A stretch of DNA of 64,000 nt from Salinicola aestuarinus (GCF_003206645.1 NZ_PZJP01000008.1:17360-81359), one strand, 5' to 3'. Positions 49,354 through 58,835 are shown, counted from the stretch's first letter. Made by a program: numbers and translations. The notes: a model not told the origin generated them from the letters alone.

Positions 49354-51138
49354 ATGAGCGATTCATCGTCCCATAACCCGGATGCGAAAGACGCATCGGT
49401 TGAAGGTGTCAAACTGCGCTCCGCCGAGTGGTTCGGTCGCGCCGACAAGAACGGCTTCATGTACCGGAGCTGGATGAAGAACCAGGGCATTCCGGACCAT
49501 GAGTTTGCGGGCAAGCCGATCATCGGCATCTGCAATACCTGGTCGGAGCTTACGCCCTGCAACGCCCATTTTCGGAAGCTTGCCGAGCACGTGAAGAAAG
49601 GCGTGCTGGAAGCGGGAGGGTACCCGGTGGAGTTCCCGGTGTTCTCCAACGGCGAGTCCAACCTGCGGCCCACGGCAATGTTTACCCGCAATCTCGCGAG
49701 CATGGACGTCGAAGAGGCGATCCGCGGCAATCCGATTGACGGGGTCGTGCTGCTGGTCGGTTGCGACAAGACGACGCCGGCGCTGTTGATGGGCGCGGCG
49801 AGCTGTGATGTCCCGGCCATCGTCGTCACGGGCGGGCCAATGCTCAATGGCAAGCACAAAGGCAAGGATATCGGATCGGGTACCGTTGTCTGGCAACTCT
49901 CCGAAGAGGTCAAGGCCGGCAAGATCACGATGCACGATTTCATGGCCGCCGAGGCGGGCATGTCGCGTTCCGCGGGGACCTGCAACACGATGGGAACTGC
50001 TTCCACCATGGCCTGCATGGCCGAGTCTCTCGGTGTCTCGCTGCCGCACAATGCCGCCATTCCCGCCGTGGACTCCCGTCGTCACGTGCTGGCGCACCTC
50101 TCCGGTAACCGCATTGTCGACATGGTCAGAGAGGACCTGAAACTCTCCCGAATCCTGACGAAGGAAGCCTTCGAGAACGCTATCCGTACCAACGCTGCCA
50201 TTGGGGGGTCCACCAACGCGGTCATTCACCTCAAGGCGATCGCCGGACGTATGGGGGTGGAGCTCAGTCTGGACGACTGGACGCGAGTGGGCCGGGGAAC
50301 GCCGACCATCGTCGATTTGCAGCCTTCCGGGCGCTATCTCATGGAAGAGTTTTACTACGCCGGCGGGCTGCCTGCGGTGCTGCGCCGGCTGGGAGAGGCG
50401 AACCGTCTTCCCCACCCGAATGCGTTGACCGCCAATGGTCGCACGCTGTGGGAGAACGTTCAGGATGCTCCTCTCTACAACGCCGACGTGATTCGTCCGC
50501 TGGAAGACCCGCTGCGGGAAGATGGGGGGATGTGCGTACTGCGTGGCAACCTCGCGCCGAATGGGGCGGTGCTCAAGCCTTCGGCGGCGAAGGCCGAGCT
50601 GATGAAGCACCGCGGTCGTGCCGTGGTGTTCGAGAACCTTGACGACTACAAGGCGCGCATCAACGACCCCGAGCTCGACGTCGAGCCCGATGACATCCTG
50701 GTGATGAAGCACTGCGGACCCCGCGGCTATCACGGCATGGCCGAGGTCGGGAACATGGGCTTGCCGCCTAAGATTCTCGAGCAGGGGATCACCGACATGG
50801 TGCGCATTTCCGACGCCAGAATGAGCGGCACGGCCTACGGCACGGTCGTGCTTCACGTGGCGCCGGAAGCGGCGGCTGGCGGACCGCTGGCTGCGGTACA
50901 GAATGGCGATTACATCTCCCTCGATTGCGATACCGGCTCGCTGGAGCTCGAAGTGGACGCCGCGGAAATTGCCCGGCGTCTGGAGCAGGCCGACCCGACT
51001 GCGGAATCGACCAAGATCGCCAGCACCGGTGGCTATCGTCAGCTCTATATCGAGCGCGTGCTGCAGGCCGACGAGGGTTGTGATTTCGACTTCCTGGTCG
51101 GCTGCCGAGGCGCCGAGGTGCCAAGACACTCCCACTGA
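49354..51138 (+). CDS. L-arabinonate dehydratase (IlvD/Edd family)
   Basis: A 594-residue iron-sulfur dehydratase. The start LRSAEWFGRADKNGFMYRSW is typical of pentonate dehydratases (L-arabinonate type). Cluster cysteines are in GICNTWSELTPCN, VGCDKTTPA and AGTCNTMGTAST; the catalytic-serine and substrate region is GGSTNAVIH and ISDARMSGTAYGT. It would convert L-arabinonate to L-2-keto-3-deoxyarabonate in the oxidative, non-phosphorylating route. GAGGAGAG precedes the ATG. D-xylonate is a possible alternative substrate. Confidence 0.86.
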   Translation: MSDSSSHNPDAKDASVEGVKLRSAEWFGRADKNGFMYRSWMKNQGIPDHEFAGKPIIGICNTWSELTPCNAHFRKLAEHVKKGVLEAGGYPVEFPVFSNGESNLRPTAMFTRNLASMDVEEAIRGNPIDGVVLLVGCDKTTPALLMGAASCDVPAIVVTGGPMLNGKHKGKDIGSGTVVWQLSEEVKAGKITMHDFMAAEAGMSRSAGTCNTMGTASTMACMAESLGVSLPHNAAIPAVDSRRHVLAHLSGNRIVDMVREDLKLSRILTKEAFENAIRTNAAIGGSTNAVIHLKAIAGRMGVELSLDDWTRVGRGTPTIVDLQPSGRYLMEEFYYAGGLPAVLRRLGEANRLPHPNALTANGRTLWENVQDAPLYNADVIRPLEDPLREDGGMCVLRGNLAPNGAVLKPSAAKAELMKHRGRAVVFENLDDYKARINDPELDVEPDDILVMKHCGPRGYHGMAEVGNMGLPPKILEQGITDMVRISDARMSGTAYGTVVLHVAPEAAAGGPLAAVQNGDYISLDCDTGSLELEVDAAEIARRLEQADPTAESTKIASTGGYRQLYIERVLQADEGCDFDFLVGCRGAEVPRHSH

Positions 51139-51259
51139 AACAGAGCAAGCGAGGAAGCCGCGCAAGGGCGTCAGTGGACCCCTTGCGCGATTGACACCCA
51201 CGCCATCACGCCACTCTCCACCAATGACAGCACGTCAATAACACAACAGGAGACGCTCA

Positions 51260-51331
51260 ATGTACGCCACGCCACTCATTCTCTCGCCGCCTCGACTGTC
51301 CGAACCTGTTGTTGGCTCGCCGCTCGGTTGA
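51260..51331 (+). CDS. Possible 23-residue leader peptide
   Basis: A short frame starts at an ATG eight bases after GGAG and encodes MYATPLILSPPRLSEPVV and five further residues. It has proline clusters (SPPR, SEP). No function is recognised. It may be a leader peptide controlling the downstream transporter, or a remnant of a deleted gene. Confidence 0.2.
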   Translation: MYATPLILSPPRLSEPVVGSPLG

Positions 51332-51404
51332 GCAGGTCCAACCCCCTTCATCGGGCGACCATGATGTCGCCCTGGTCGGTGCGCGTGTTCCAAGGAGAGC
51401 CTCT

Positions 51405-51746
51405 ATGCGCATTCGCAGGTTGCTACAGCGAGAGTCCCGAATCAGCCTTGTCAGCGATCGCCACCCGCCCTGTATCGGGTTAAGGGAGAGGGCGGTCTTA
51501 CCCGGAGTCCATGAAGTGAATCATTCAGGGCTCCCCCTCCCGCAGTCGATCGACTTTCGCACCGCCGTCTCTCACGTCGACAGCATCAGTGTTGTCGTCG
51601 AGAGCCTCAGCGGTGCTGTCGAGAGCCTCAGCGATGTCGTCAAAAGTATCAGCGGTGTTGTCGAGAGCGGACTTGTGGCGGAGAGAAGAGGCGTGTCGCT
51701 CCCTGCGCCACGGTGTCTCGACGGGACCGGAGGAGGTGGCTCATGA
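51405..51746 (+). CDS. Small ORF with heptad repeats, coupled to ABC ATPase
   Basis: A 113-residue frame of unknown function. It starts at an ATG six bases after AAGGAGAG, is basic at the N terminus (MRIRRLLQRESR), and carries four seven-residue repeats (SISVVVE, SLSGAVE, SLSDVVK, SISGVVE) near residues 60-87, which could form a short coiled coil. Its TGA overlaps the ATG of the ABC ATPase (ATGA), the arrangement of a translationally coupled gene. The rest reads like non-coding composition, so it may not be expressed as a stable protein. Confidence 0.35.
   Translation: MRIRRLLQRESRISLVSDRHPPCIGLRERAVLPGVHEVNHSGLPLPQSIDFRTAVSHVDSISVVVESLSGAVESLSDVVKSISGVVESGLVAERRGVSLPAPRCLDGTGGGGS
51582..51665 (+). 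repeat. Four 21-base tandem repeats
   Basis: Four imperfect 21-base units start at 51582, 51603, 51624 and 51645, followed by part of a fifth. The period is a multiple of three and stays open in the small ORF. Confidence 0.75.
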
Positions 51747-52861
51747 CTGGCGTGACGCTCAGTGACGTCGAGAAGTCATTCGGCGAGACCACCATCATCG
51801 ATCACGTCTCCCTGGAGATCGATCACGGCGATTTCGCTGTCTTTGTCGGACCTTCGGGGTGTGGGAAGTCGACCCTGCTGCGAATGATTGCCGGCCTGGA
51901 GGAGACCAGCGGCGGCACGATCGAAATCGAAGGGCGCGATGTGACCGAGGTGGAGCCCGCTCACCGTGAGGTGGCGATGGTCTTTCAGTCCTACGCGCTT
52001 TATCCGCACCTCAGTGTGTTCGACAACATGGCGTTCAGTCTGCGCCTGGCGCGGGTGCCGAAGACGCAGATCAAGGCGCAAGTCGAAGAGGCTGCGCGGA
52101 TCCTGAAATTGGGCAAGGAGCTGCACAAAAAGCCCTCCCAGCTATCCGGCGGGCAACGCCAGCGGGTGGCGATCGGTCGAGCGATTGTCCGCAAACCCAA
52201 GGTGTTTCTCTTCGATGAGCCGCTCTCCAACCTGGATGCCGAGCTCCGGGTCCAGATGCGCCTTGAGCTCTCCCGCCTCCATCGGCAGCTTGGCTCGACA
52301 ATGATCTATGTCACCCACGATCAGGTCGAGGCGATGACCCTGGCTGACAAGATATTCGTGCTTCGGGATGGCGTCGTACAGCAGTCGGGCACGCCACTGG
52401 CGCTCTACGACGACCCGGATAATCGCTTCGTGGCCGGCTTCATCGGCTCACCTGCCATGAATTTTCTCGATGCCACCGTGGTTGAGGTCACTCCCACGGG
52501 GATCGTCGCCACCATTGGCGAGGGGAGTGAACAGACGCTTGCGGCCGGACTCGACACCGCCACGCTGGGTAAGGGCGATGCCGTCACGCTGGGCGTGCGG
52601 CCTGAGCACCTGCAGTTTCGTGCGGTAGCTGACGTCGAGGTGGCAGGCGAAAGCCGGCGAGACGTGGGTGTCAGGACCCGGGTCGAAATGACCGAGAACC
52701 TGGGCGGTGTTGCCTACCTCTATACGCGGATGGAAGACGGCCAGGAGGTCGTCATCGAGCGTCGAGGCGAGCGTCAGACACAGCGTCAGGAGAGCATCAC
52801 CTTTACCGCCGACGCCGGCCACGTACTGGTGTTCGATCAGCAGGGGCAGCGCTTGCGCTAG
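51743..52861 (+). CDS. CUT1 sugar ABC transporter ATPase (MsmK/UgpC type)
   Basis: A 372-residue ABC ATPase with Walker [12 protein letters not shown], signature QLSGGQRQR, Walker [13 protein letters not shown] and switch [16 protein letters not shown]-terminal TOBE/MalK-like domain begins near residue 240. This fits oligosaccharide importers. GGAGG precedes the ATG at 51743, which overlaps the stop of a small upstream frame. It would power the binding protein and permeases encoded next. Confidence 0.9.
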   Translation: MTGVTLSDVEKSFGETTIIDHVSLEIDHGDFAVFVGPSGCGKSTLLRMIAGLEETSGGTIEIEGRDVTEVEPAHREVAMVFQSYALYPHLSVFDNMAFSLRLARVPKTQIKAQVEEAARILKLGKELHKKPSQLSGGQRQRVAIGRAIVRKPKVFLFDEPLSNLDAELRVQMRLELSRLHRQLGSTMIYVTHDQVEAMTLADKIFVLRDGVVQQSGTPLALYDDPDNRFVAGFIGSPAMNFLDATVVEVTPTGIVATIGEGSEQTLAAGLDTATLGKGDAVTLGVRPEHLQFRAVADVEVAGESRRDVGVRTRVEMTENLGGVAYLYTRMEDGQEVVIERRGERQTQRQESITFTADAGHVLVFDQQGQRLR

Positions 52862-52926
52862 TGCCATGGGCTGACGCAGCGCCGTTCGACTGGGGTTGGG
52901 ATTGACGACACGAGGGGAGAAGAAAA

Positions 52927-54204
52927 ATGAAACGACTCACATCACTGGTACTCGCCACGGCGACCTTCGCCGCGGCGCTGCCCGCCATGGCGCAGACAGA
53001 GGTCGTCTGGTGGGACTTCTTCGTCGGTGGCGATGGTCAGCGGATGAAAGCGCTGATCAGCCAGTTCAATGAAGAGCATCCTGATATCAACATCGACGCC
53101 ACCTCCTCGGAGTGGGGGGTGCCGTTCTACACGAAGGTACGGACGGCGGCGGCCGTCGGTCAGGGACCGGATATCGTCAGCTACCACCTGTCGCGGGTGC
53201 CACTGGCGCTCTCGGAAGGAATACTGACGCCCATCAGCGACAGCGATCTGGCTCAGGCAGGATTGAGCCGCGATGATTTCTTCGAGCGGTCCGTCAGTGC
53301 GGCCTCCGATGACCAGGGGACGCTCTACGCCGTGCCTTTCGATATCCACTCGATCATCCTCTATTACAACAAGCGTTATTTCGAGGGCACCGAGTATCTG
53401 GATGAGGACGGCAAGCTCACCGGCATCGACAGCCTGGACGATCTGAACGCGGCGCTGGCCGTGGCCAAGGCAAATGGCTCTGAGACACCACTCTCCTATC
53501 AGACCGGCGGCCCCGGTGGTATCTGGCGCGTCTTCTACACGCTACTCAGCCAGCAGGGGGGAGAGCTCATCGTGGATGGCGAGGTACTGCCTGGCGATAA
53601 CTTCGACAAGGCCGTGCGCGCGATCTCCATCATGCAGAACTGGGGAAATGAGCAGTATCAGCCCGAGCACGCCGAGTACGAGGCTTCCGTCGCGCTGTTC
53701 ACCTCCGGGCGCTCGGCCATGTTCCTCAACGGTGTCTGGGAGGTGCCGACCCTGGTCGACATGCAGGAGGCCGGCAATCTGGGGTTCGAGTGGGGCGCGG
53801 CCACAGTGCCCACGCTACTGGAAGAGGACGCCGTCTGGGCGGATAGCCACGCCTTTGCGATACCGGTGCAGGGTGATGAGCCGATGTCGGACGACAAGCG
53901 GTCGGCAGTCATGACAGTGATTGGCTGGATGGAGAGCCATTCGCTCGACTGGGCGGCAGCAGGCCACATCCCTGCCTATCTTCCGGTTGCCGAAAGCGAC
54001 GCCTTTACCGAGATGGAACCCAACGCCACCTATGCCTCGCTGGCCGACGAAGCGGTTTACGACCCGCGCTCGCCCATCGCTGGCGTCGCCTCCCCGGTCT
54101 ATGACACCGCGCTCAATGTGATCGCACCGGCCATCCACGGCTTTCTCGATCCGGAACAGGCCGCCGAGCACATGCAGCAGGAGCTTCAGGCGCTGATGGA
54201 CTAG
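52927..54204 (+). CDS. CUT1 extracellular sugar-binding protein
   Basis: A 425-residue family 1 solute-binding protein. A signal peptide ends at AMA-QTEV. The mature part has VVWWDFFVGGDGQRMKALI, typical of this family, and many aromatic residues suited to stacking against sugars. GGGGAG precedes the ATG. Given the arabinanase two genes on, the ligand is probably an arabino-oligosaccharide. Confidence 0.88.
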   Translation: MKRLTSLVLATATFAAALPAMAQTEVVWWDFFVGGDGQRMKALISQFNEEHPDINIDATSSEWGVPFYTKVRTAAAVGQGPDIVSYHLSRVPLALSEGILTPISDSDLAQAGLSRDDFFERSVSAASDDQGTLYAVPFDIHSIILYYNKRYFEGTEYLDEDGKLTGIDSLDDLNAALAVAKANGSETPLSYQTGGPGGIWRVFYTLLSQQGGELIVDGEVLPGDNFDKAVRAISIMQNWGNEQYQPEHAEYEASVALFTSGRSAMFLNGVWEVPTLVDMQEAGNLGFEWGAATVPTLLEEDAVWADSHAFAIPVQGDEPMSDDKRSAVMTVIGWMESHSLDWAAAGHIPAYLPVAESDAFTEMEPNATYASLADEAVYDPRSPIAGVASPVYDTALNVIAPAIHGFLDPEQAAEHMQQELQALMD

Positions 54205-54296
54205 CTGCCCGGCCAACAACCACGACAAGATGCTAGGCCCCGCGGCTGGGAAAGCGGTCTTCGCCCGGTCGCGGGGCACGCAAGGGAGTTCCTCTA

Positions 54297-55178
54297 GTGG
54301 CTACGATCACCCATCGGCGCAACCATATCGTGGTGGCGATAACGCTCATTGCGCCCTTCGTGCTTATCTTTGGGCTGGTTTTTCTCTATCCCACGCTCCG
54401 CATGATAGAGCTCAGTTTCACCAATGCACCGCTGATCGGCGCCGGTGAGTGGGTGGGCCTGGATAACTACCGGCAGCTATTCAGCGACAACCTGTTCTAC
54501 ACCTCGCTCAAGAACAACGGCTACTTCGTGCTGTTGACCGTGGTGCCCACGACCGTGATCGCGCTGGCGATCGCGCTGGCGGTCAATCGCCTGTCAGGAC
54601 GGATGCAGGCGTTCGTGCTGGCCATTTTCTTTCTCCCCTACATCCTGCCGGTATCGGTGGTGACGCAGATCTGGGCGTGGATGCTCGATTTCCAGTTCGG
54701 CATTCTCCAACCGCTGCTCGAGTGGGTGACGGGGCGACCGGTGGCGGTGTTCAAACACCCTGCGTGGGTGATGCCCACGGTGGCGGCCATCACGATCTGG
54801 TGGACCAACGGCTTTAACGTGCTGCTGTTCATCGCCGGGTTACGCAACATCTCGACGGATCTTTACGAGGCCGCCGCATTGGACGGTGCCACGCGACGTC
54901 AACTCTTCACGAAAATCACTTGGCCGCTGCTGTGGCCGGTTACCGCACTGGTGCTGACGCTGCAGTTGATTCTTCAGCTCAAGCTGTTTGACCAGGTCTA
55001 TCTGTTGAGCGGCGGAGGGCCTTTCAACTCCTCCTACGTGCTGTTGATGATGGTCTATCGCGAGGCGTTTCAGCTCAATCACGGTGGCTACGCCTCGGCG
55101 GTGGCGCTGGTGCTGTTCGTCATCATCATGGTGGTCTCCGTACTGCAATTTCAGCTTCTGAAAATCAGGAGGCGTTAA
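54297..55178 (+). CDS. CUT1 sugar ABC transporter permease (MalF/UgpA type)
   Basis: A 293-residue permease with six hydrophobic segments and the EAA loop YEAAALDGATRRQLFTKITWPL near residues 189-210. It starts at GTG, with AAGGGAG eight bases upstream. It overlaps the next permease gene by one base (TAATG), so the two are coupled. Confidence 0.88.
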   Translation: MATITHRRNHIVVAITLIAPFVLIFGLVFLYPTLRMIELSFTNAPLIGAGEWVGLDNYRQLFSDNLFYTSLKNNGYFVLLTVVPTTVIALAIALAVNRLSGRMQAFVLAIFFLPYILPVSVVTQIWAWMLDFQFGILQPLLEWVTGRPVAVFKHPAWVMPTVAAITIWWTNGFNVLLFIAGLRNISTDLYEAAALDGATRRQLFTKITWPLLWPVTALVLTLQLILQLKLFDQVYLLSGGGPFNSSYVLLMMVYREAFQLNHGGYASAVALVLFVIIMVVSVLQFQLLKIRRR

Positions 55179-56077
55179 TGGCAATGATCAAAGCCGGCCG
55201 TGCGCAGACGCGCCCAACCGCCGCCAAATGGGTCAAAGTCGGCAGTAGCGTCAGGCGGCGCCGGATCGAGCGTCGTCTGCTCCTGATGCTGACATTGCTG
55301 GCGGCCATTATCTGGATCTTCCCGCTCTACTGGGCGCTGGTCACGTCGCTGCGAAGCGAAGACCATGTGGTGAGCGACAATGCCGGGCTCTTGCCCGACA
55401 TGTTCAACCTTGCCGCCTACCAGGATGCGCTGTTCAACTCGAATCTGTTGACCTGGTACGTCAACTCCATTGGCACGTCGCTGATCATCACTGTTCTGGT
55501 GCTGATTTCGGGCATGATGTGCGCCTATGCGTTGTCGCAAATGCGCTTTCCCGGCCGTCGGACGCTCTATGGCGTCGTGCTGGCGAGCTTCATGATCCCC
55601 TCGCAGGCGTTGGTCGTCACTCAATTCGTGCTGATGAGTGACATGGGGCTTGTGAATAGCTGGGCGGGAATTATCCTGCCGCAATTGATCGTTCCCGTGG
55701 TCATCATTGTCTACAAGCAGTTCTTCGATGCCGTGCCCAGCGAAATGCGCGAAGCCGTGTTGCTGGATGGCGGCAACGAGTACACGCTGCTGTTCAAGAT
55801 CTACCTCCCGCTCAACTGGGGAATCACCTCCGCGCTGGCCATCATCACTTTCATCATGGCCTGGAACCAGTTCTTCTGGCCCTTCCTGGTCACCACGTCC
55901 GAGAGCATGATGACCATTCCGGTGGGGATCACCCAGGTGCGCGACACCTTCGGGGTCAACTACGCGCGAGTCATGGCGGTGGCGCTACTCGGCGCGGCAC
56001 CGGTGGCAATCGCCTATCTGCTCTTCCAGAAAAAAGTGACCGAGGCGGTGATGATCTCCTCGGGGGTCAAAGGATGA
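55178..56077 (+). CDS. CUT1 sugar ABC transporter permease (MalG/UgpE type)
   Basis: A 299-residue permease. A basic cytoplasmic N terminus of 40 residues precedes six membrane segments, and the EAA loop is REAVLLDGGNEYTLLFKIYL near residues 191-210. AGGAGG lies upstream of the ATG, and the stop overlaps the arabinanase ATG (ATGA), tying import to depolymerisation. Confidence 0.88.
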   Translation: MAMIKAGRAQTRPTAAKWVKVGSSVRRRRIERRLLLMLTLLAAIIWIFPLYWALVTSLRSEDHVVSDNAGLLPDMFNLAAYQDALFNSNLLTWYVNSIGTSLIITVLVLISGMMCAYALSQMRFPGRRTLYGVVLASFMIPSQALVVTQFVLMSDMGLVNSWAGIILPQLIVPVVIIVYKQFFDAVPSEMREAVLLDGGNEYTLLFKIYLPLNWGITSALAIITFIMAWNQFFWPFLVTTSESMMTIPVGITQVRDTFGVNYARVMAVALLGAAPVAIAYLLFQKKVTEAVMISSGVKG

Positions 56078-57162
56078 TGCGCCGCCACCCGGCGCGAGTC
56101 GTCAGTCGGCTAACGGCGCGCCTTCGGGTCAGGATCGCTCGATGTCTCGCGCTGGCAGCGATCACCGCTGTCGGCGCCACGCACCTGGCCGCCATGGCGG
56201 CGGATGCGCCCGAAGTGAGTATCCATGACCCGGTGATGGCGGAAGAGAACGGCACCTACTACCTGTTTTCGACAGGCCCCGGTGTCCCGATCTATCGGTC
56301 CACGGATCGGCAGCACTGGCAGCGCAACGGCCGTGTCTTCGATACCGAGCCGGACTGGGCGCGCCGGGTCATTCCCGACTTTGCCGGGCACTTATGGGCG
56401 CCGGATATCATCGCGCGTGGAGGGAGGTTCTACCTTTACTACTCGGTGTCGGCGTTCGGCCGCAACACCTCAGCCATCGGTGTGGCGACCAACGCGACGC
56501 TGGACGCCACCAGCCCCGACTACCAGTGGCAAGATCAGGGGGTCGTGCTGCAGTCCGTGCCGCATCGTGACCTGTGGAACGCCATTGACCCGCACGTCAT
56601 TCTCGATGAGCAGGGCACGCCCTGGATGAGCTTTGGTTCTTTCTGGGGGGGGATCAAGCTGGTCCGGCTGGCCGACAACATGACGGAGCTGGCCGAGCCG
56701 CCACAGTGGTATTCACTGGCCAAGCGTGAGCGTCCCGCGTTCACGCCGGACGACCATGCCGGCCCTGCCGAGATCGAGGCCCCGTTCATCTTCCACCACG
56801 GCGATTTCTACTATCTCTTTGTCTCCTACGGCAAATGTTGCCGGGGTGCCGAGAGCACCTACCACCTTGCCGTCGGTCGTTCAGCCGAGCTCCAGGGCCC
56901 TTATGTCGACCGGCAGGGCGAAGACATGGTTACGGGGGGTGGGTCGGTCATCCTGGAAGGTGACGACGATTGGTATGGCGTGGGCCACAGTAGTCTCTAT
57001 CGCTTCGGTGGCCGGGACTACCTGGTGTTTCATGCCTACGATGCCGCCGACGAGGGGTTGCAGAAGCTGAAAATCGCGGGAGTGGGCTGGTCGGATGGTT
57101 GGCCCTCTGTTGAGGCGTCGGCGCTGGAAGATTATCGAAGCGAGCTGATGGAAGCCGAGTAG
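56074..57162 (+). CDS. Secreted GH43 endo-1,5-alpha-L-arabinanase
   Basis: A 362-residue family 43 glycoside hydrolase. A long signal peptide ends near AMA-ADAP. The three GH43 acidic residues are visible: Asp in SIHDPVM, Asp in NAIDPHV and Glu in AEIEAPF. The motifs HLWAPDI, WMSFGSFWGGI and YLFVSYGKCCRG mark the endo-arabinanase subgroup. It would cut arabinan outside the cytoplasm. It overlaps the permease gene by four bases and ends the operon; the second GH43 gene is convergent. Confidence 0.88.
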   Translation: MMRRHPARVVSRLTARLRVRIARCLALAAITAVGATHLAAMAADAPEVSIHDPVMAEENGTYYLFSTGPGVPIYRSTDRQHWQRNGRVFDTEPDWARRVIPDFAGHLWAPDIIARGGRFYLYYSVSAFGRNTSAIGVATNATLDATSPDYQWQDQGVVLQSVPHRDLWNAIDPHVILDEQGTPWMSFGSFWGGIKLVRLADNMTELAEPPQWYSLAKRERPAFTPDDHAGPAEIEAPFIFHHGDFYYLFVSYGKCCRGAESTYHLAVGRSAELQGPYVDRQGEDMVTGGGSVILEGDDDWYGVGHSSLYRFGGRDYLVFHAYDAADEGLQKLKIAGVGWSDGWPSVEASALEDYRSELMEAE

Positions 57163-57355
57163 CGCTGCGACTCGACGCGTCGTCCGGTGGCAGTCGGCGT
57201 CGCCAGTCGAGCACCGGTCATCCCATCTTCTCGTTGAGGAGACGACCCCCGGCCTGCCTTGAGTGACCCACCCGACCGTAAGGAGGGGTGGACGCGTCTC
57301 ACCAGGGTCTCCGGCGCCGCTCCACGGCGTCGAAGGACCGCTTTCGAGAGGGGAT

Positions 57356-58309
57356 TCAAGGCGCGGTGGTGAGCGATGGCTTGCCGAAGCGCGGGAATCC
57401 CTCGCTATCCCAGGTGAACGGCTTAATGAAAGTATGCCGGTTAGGGTCCCACAGCGGGTCGCCCTCTATCTCGGTGTACGTGCGTGCATGGTAGACGAGG
57501 ATGTCAGTCTCGCCATCTTCGGCCACCGTGAAGCTGTTGTGACCTGGACCGAAGATCGAGCGCGACGGGTCGCTGACGAAAACGGGCTCGGCGGATTTAT
57601 GCCAATTGGCCGCATTGAGCAGGTCCGTATGCGCGTCGGCCCAGATCAGCCCCATGCAGTAGTTTTCATCGGTGGCGCTGGCAGAGTAGGTGATCAGCAC
57701 ACGGCCGTGGCGGATGAGGACGGCCGGTCCTTCATTGACCAGAAAGCCCCGTGTCTCCCATTCGAACTCTGGAATCGTCAGGCAAACGGGTGGCGTGGCC
57801 AGCGTTTCGGGTGTCTCCATTCGCGCAATGTAGAGATTCGAATTGCCTGCAATCGCCGGATCCTTCTGTGCCCATACGTAATAGAGCACGCCATCGTGGT
57901 TAAAGGTGGTGGCGTCGAGGCAGAAGCTATCCATGCCGGTGTCGATCGACTTGGGCTCGCTCCAATCGCCCTGAGCGGGATCGTCAGAGGCGTTGTGGAT
58001 CACGTACATCCGGTGCTGGAAGAGCCCGTCTCGAATCTCGCGACTCGGCGCTGCGGCGAAATAGATGTACCAGACGCCCTCATGGCGGTGTAGCTCGGGC
58101 GCCCATATCAGCTCGCTGAGCACGCCGTGTTCGGGCTTGGTCCAGAGCGTCGTTGGCGTTGCCGTCGCGAGCGCCGAGAGCGAATCGGCGCTGCGCAGCT
58201 CCAGCCGGTCATAGGCGGGGACCGAGGCGATAAAGTGATAGCGCTCTCCCTGCTTATGAATGAACGGGTCGGCGCGCTGCTCGATCAACGGGCGAATCGT
58301 CTGTTCCAT
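57356..58309 (-). CDS. Intracellular GH43-type alpha-L-arabinofuranosidase
   Basis: A 317-residue GH43-like five-bladed propeller. ADPFIHKQGERYHF holds the first Asp, LIWAPELHRHEGVWYIYFAA and the SFCLDATTFNHDGVLYYVWA segment the second, and FLVNEGPAVLIRHGRVLITYSAS the catalytic Glu. No signal peptide is present, so it should act in the cytosol on imported arabino-oligosaccharides. GGAG six bases upstream supports the start at 58309. An exo-acting arabinofuranosidase (GH43_26-like) is most likely. Confidence 0.82.
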   Translation of the reverse strand: MEQTIRPLIEQRADPFIHKQGERYHFIASVPAYDRLELRSADSLSALATATPTTLWTKPEHGVLSELIWAPELHRHEGVWYIYFAAAPSREIRDGLFQHRMYVIHNASDDPAQGDWSEPKSIDTGMDSFCLDATTFNHDGVLYYVWAQKDPAIAGNSNLYIARMETPETLATPPVCLTIPEFEWETRGFLVNEGPAVLIRHGRVLITYSASATDENYCMGLIWADAHTDLLNAANWHKSAEPVFVSDPSRSIFGPGHNSFTVAEDGETDILVYHARTYTEIEGDPLWDPNRHTFIKPFTWDSEGFPRFGKPSLTTAP

Positions 58310-58415
58310 AGCGCTCTCCAGGTTGTCATGTTGGATAGAAACGTCGTGTGTCGGTCGCCGCGGGCGAGCGCTCACGGCCGATAAGGGCAATGGCACCTCG
58401 CGGTGGTGCTTTTCG

Positions 58416-58835
58416 TCACTCGCCCGTGAGTGTCGCGGTCACCCGACGTGCACCGCCGTGCTGGCGATGCTCACCCAGCCAGATGCCCTGCCAGGTGCCA
58501 CTCAACAGTCGTCCACGCTCCACGGCCAGCGTGAGCTCGGTGCCGAAGAGGCTCGCCAGCACGTGGGCGGGCATGTCGTCCGGTCCTTCTAAGGTGTGGC
58601 GCATGCCGGCAAGATTGGCCGGCGCCAGCTTCTCGGCAAATAACGTCATGTCGTGCCGCACGTCGGGGTCGGCGTTTTCATTGAGAGTCAGCGACGCCGA
58701 CGTGTGCATGAGCTGGAGATGGAGCAGGCCGGTCTGCACGTTCTTCACTTCGGGAACGGCGGCGAGAATCTCGTCGGTGACGAGATGAAAGCCCTGTCGA
58801 TACGGCTTCAGACTGAACTGTTGGCGATGCCACAT
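58416..58835 (-). CDS. yjbQ: YjbQ/UPF0047 family protein
   Basis: A 139-residue protein with the family pattern FHLVTDEI, LQLMHTSASLTLNENADPDVRHDM, and the final ERGRLLSGTWQGIWLGEHR. The conserved histidines and aspartate form a metal-like site. Some members have weak thiamine-phosphate synthase activity; the cellular role is unsettled. GGAG seven bases upstream marks the start at 58835; longer frames upstream are shadows. Confidence 0.9.
   Translation of the reverse strand: MWHRQQFSLKPYRQGFHLVTDEILAAVPEVKNVQTGLLHLQLMHTSASLTLNENADPDVRHDMTLFAEKLAPANLAGMRHTLEGPDDMPAHVLASLFGTELTLAVERGRLLSGTWQGIWLGEHRQHGGARRVTATLTGE

Larger units (their letters stand above)
51139..51742 (+). other. Long leader between dehydratase and CUT1 transporter
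   Basis: A 604-base stretch with no gene of known family. It holds two small open frames with good ribosome-binding sites (51260-51331 and 51405-51746) and four 21-base repeats. It might be a regulatory leader or the scar of a lost gene. Confidence 0.5.

Noticed and set aside
49363..51201. A 612-codon open frame on the minus strand opposite the arabinonate dehydratase
   Set aside because: It mirrors a well-supported enzyme gene. Its protein is rich in His, Arg and Val without family motifs, as expected from the antisense of a GC-rich gene.
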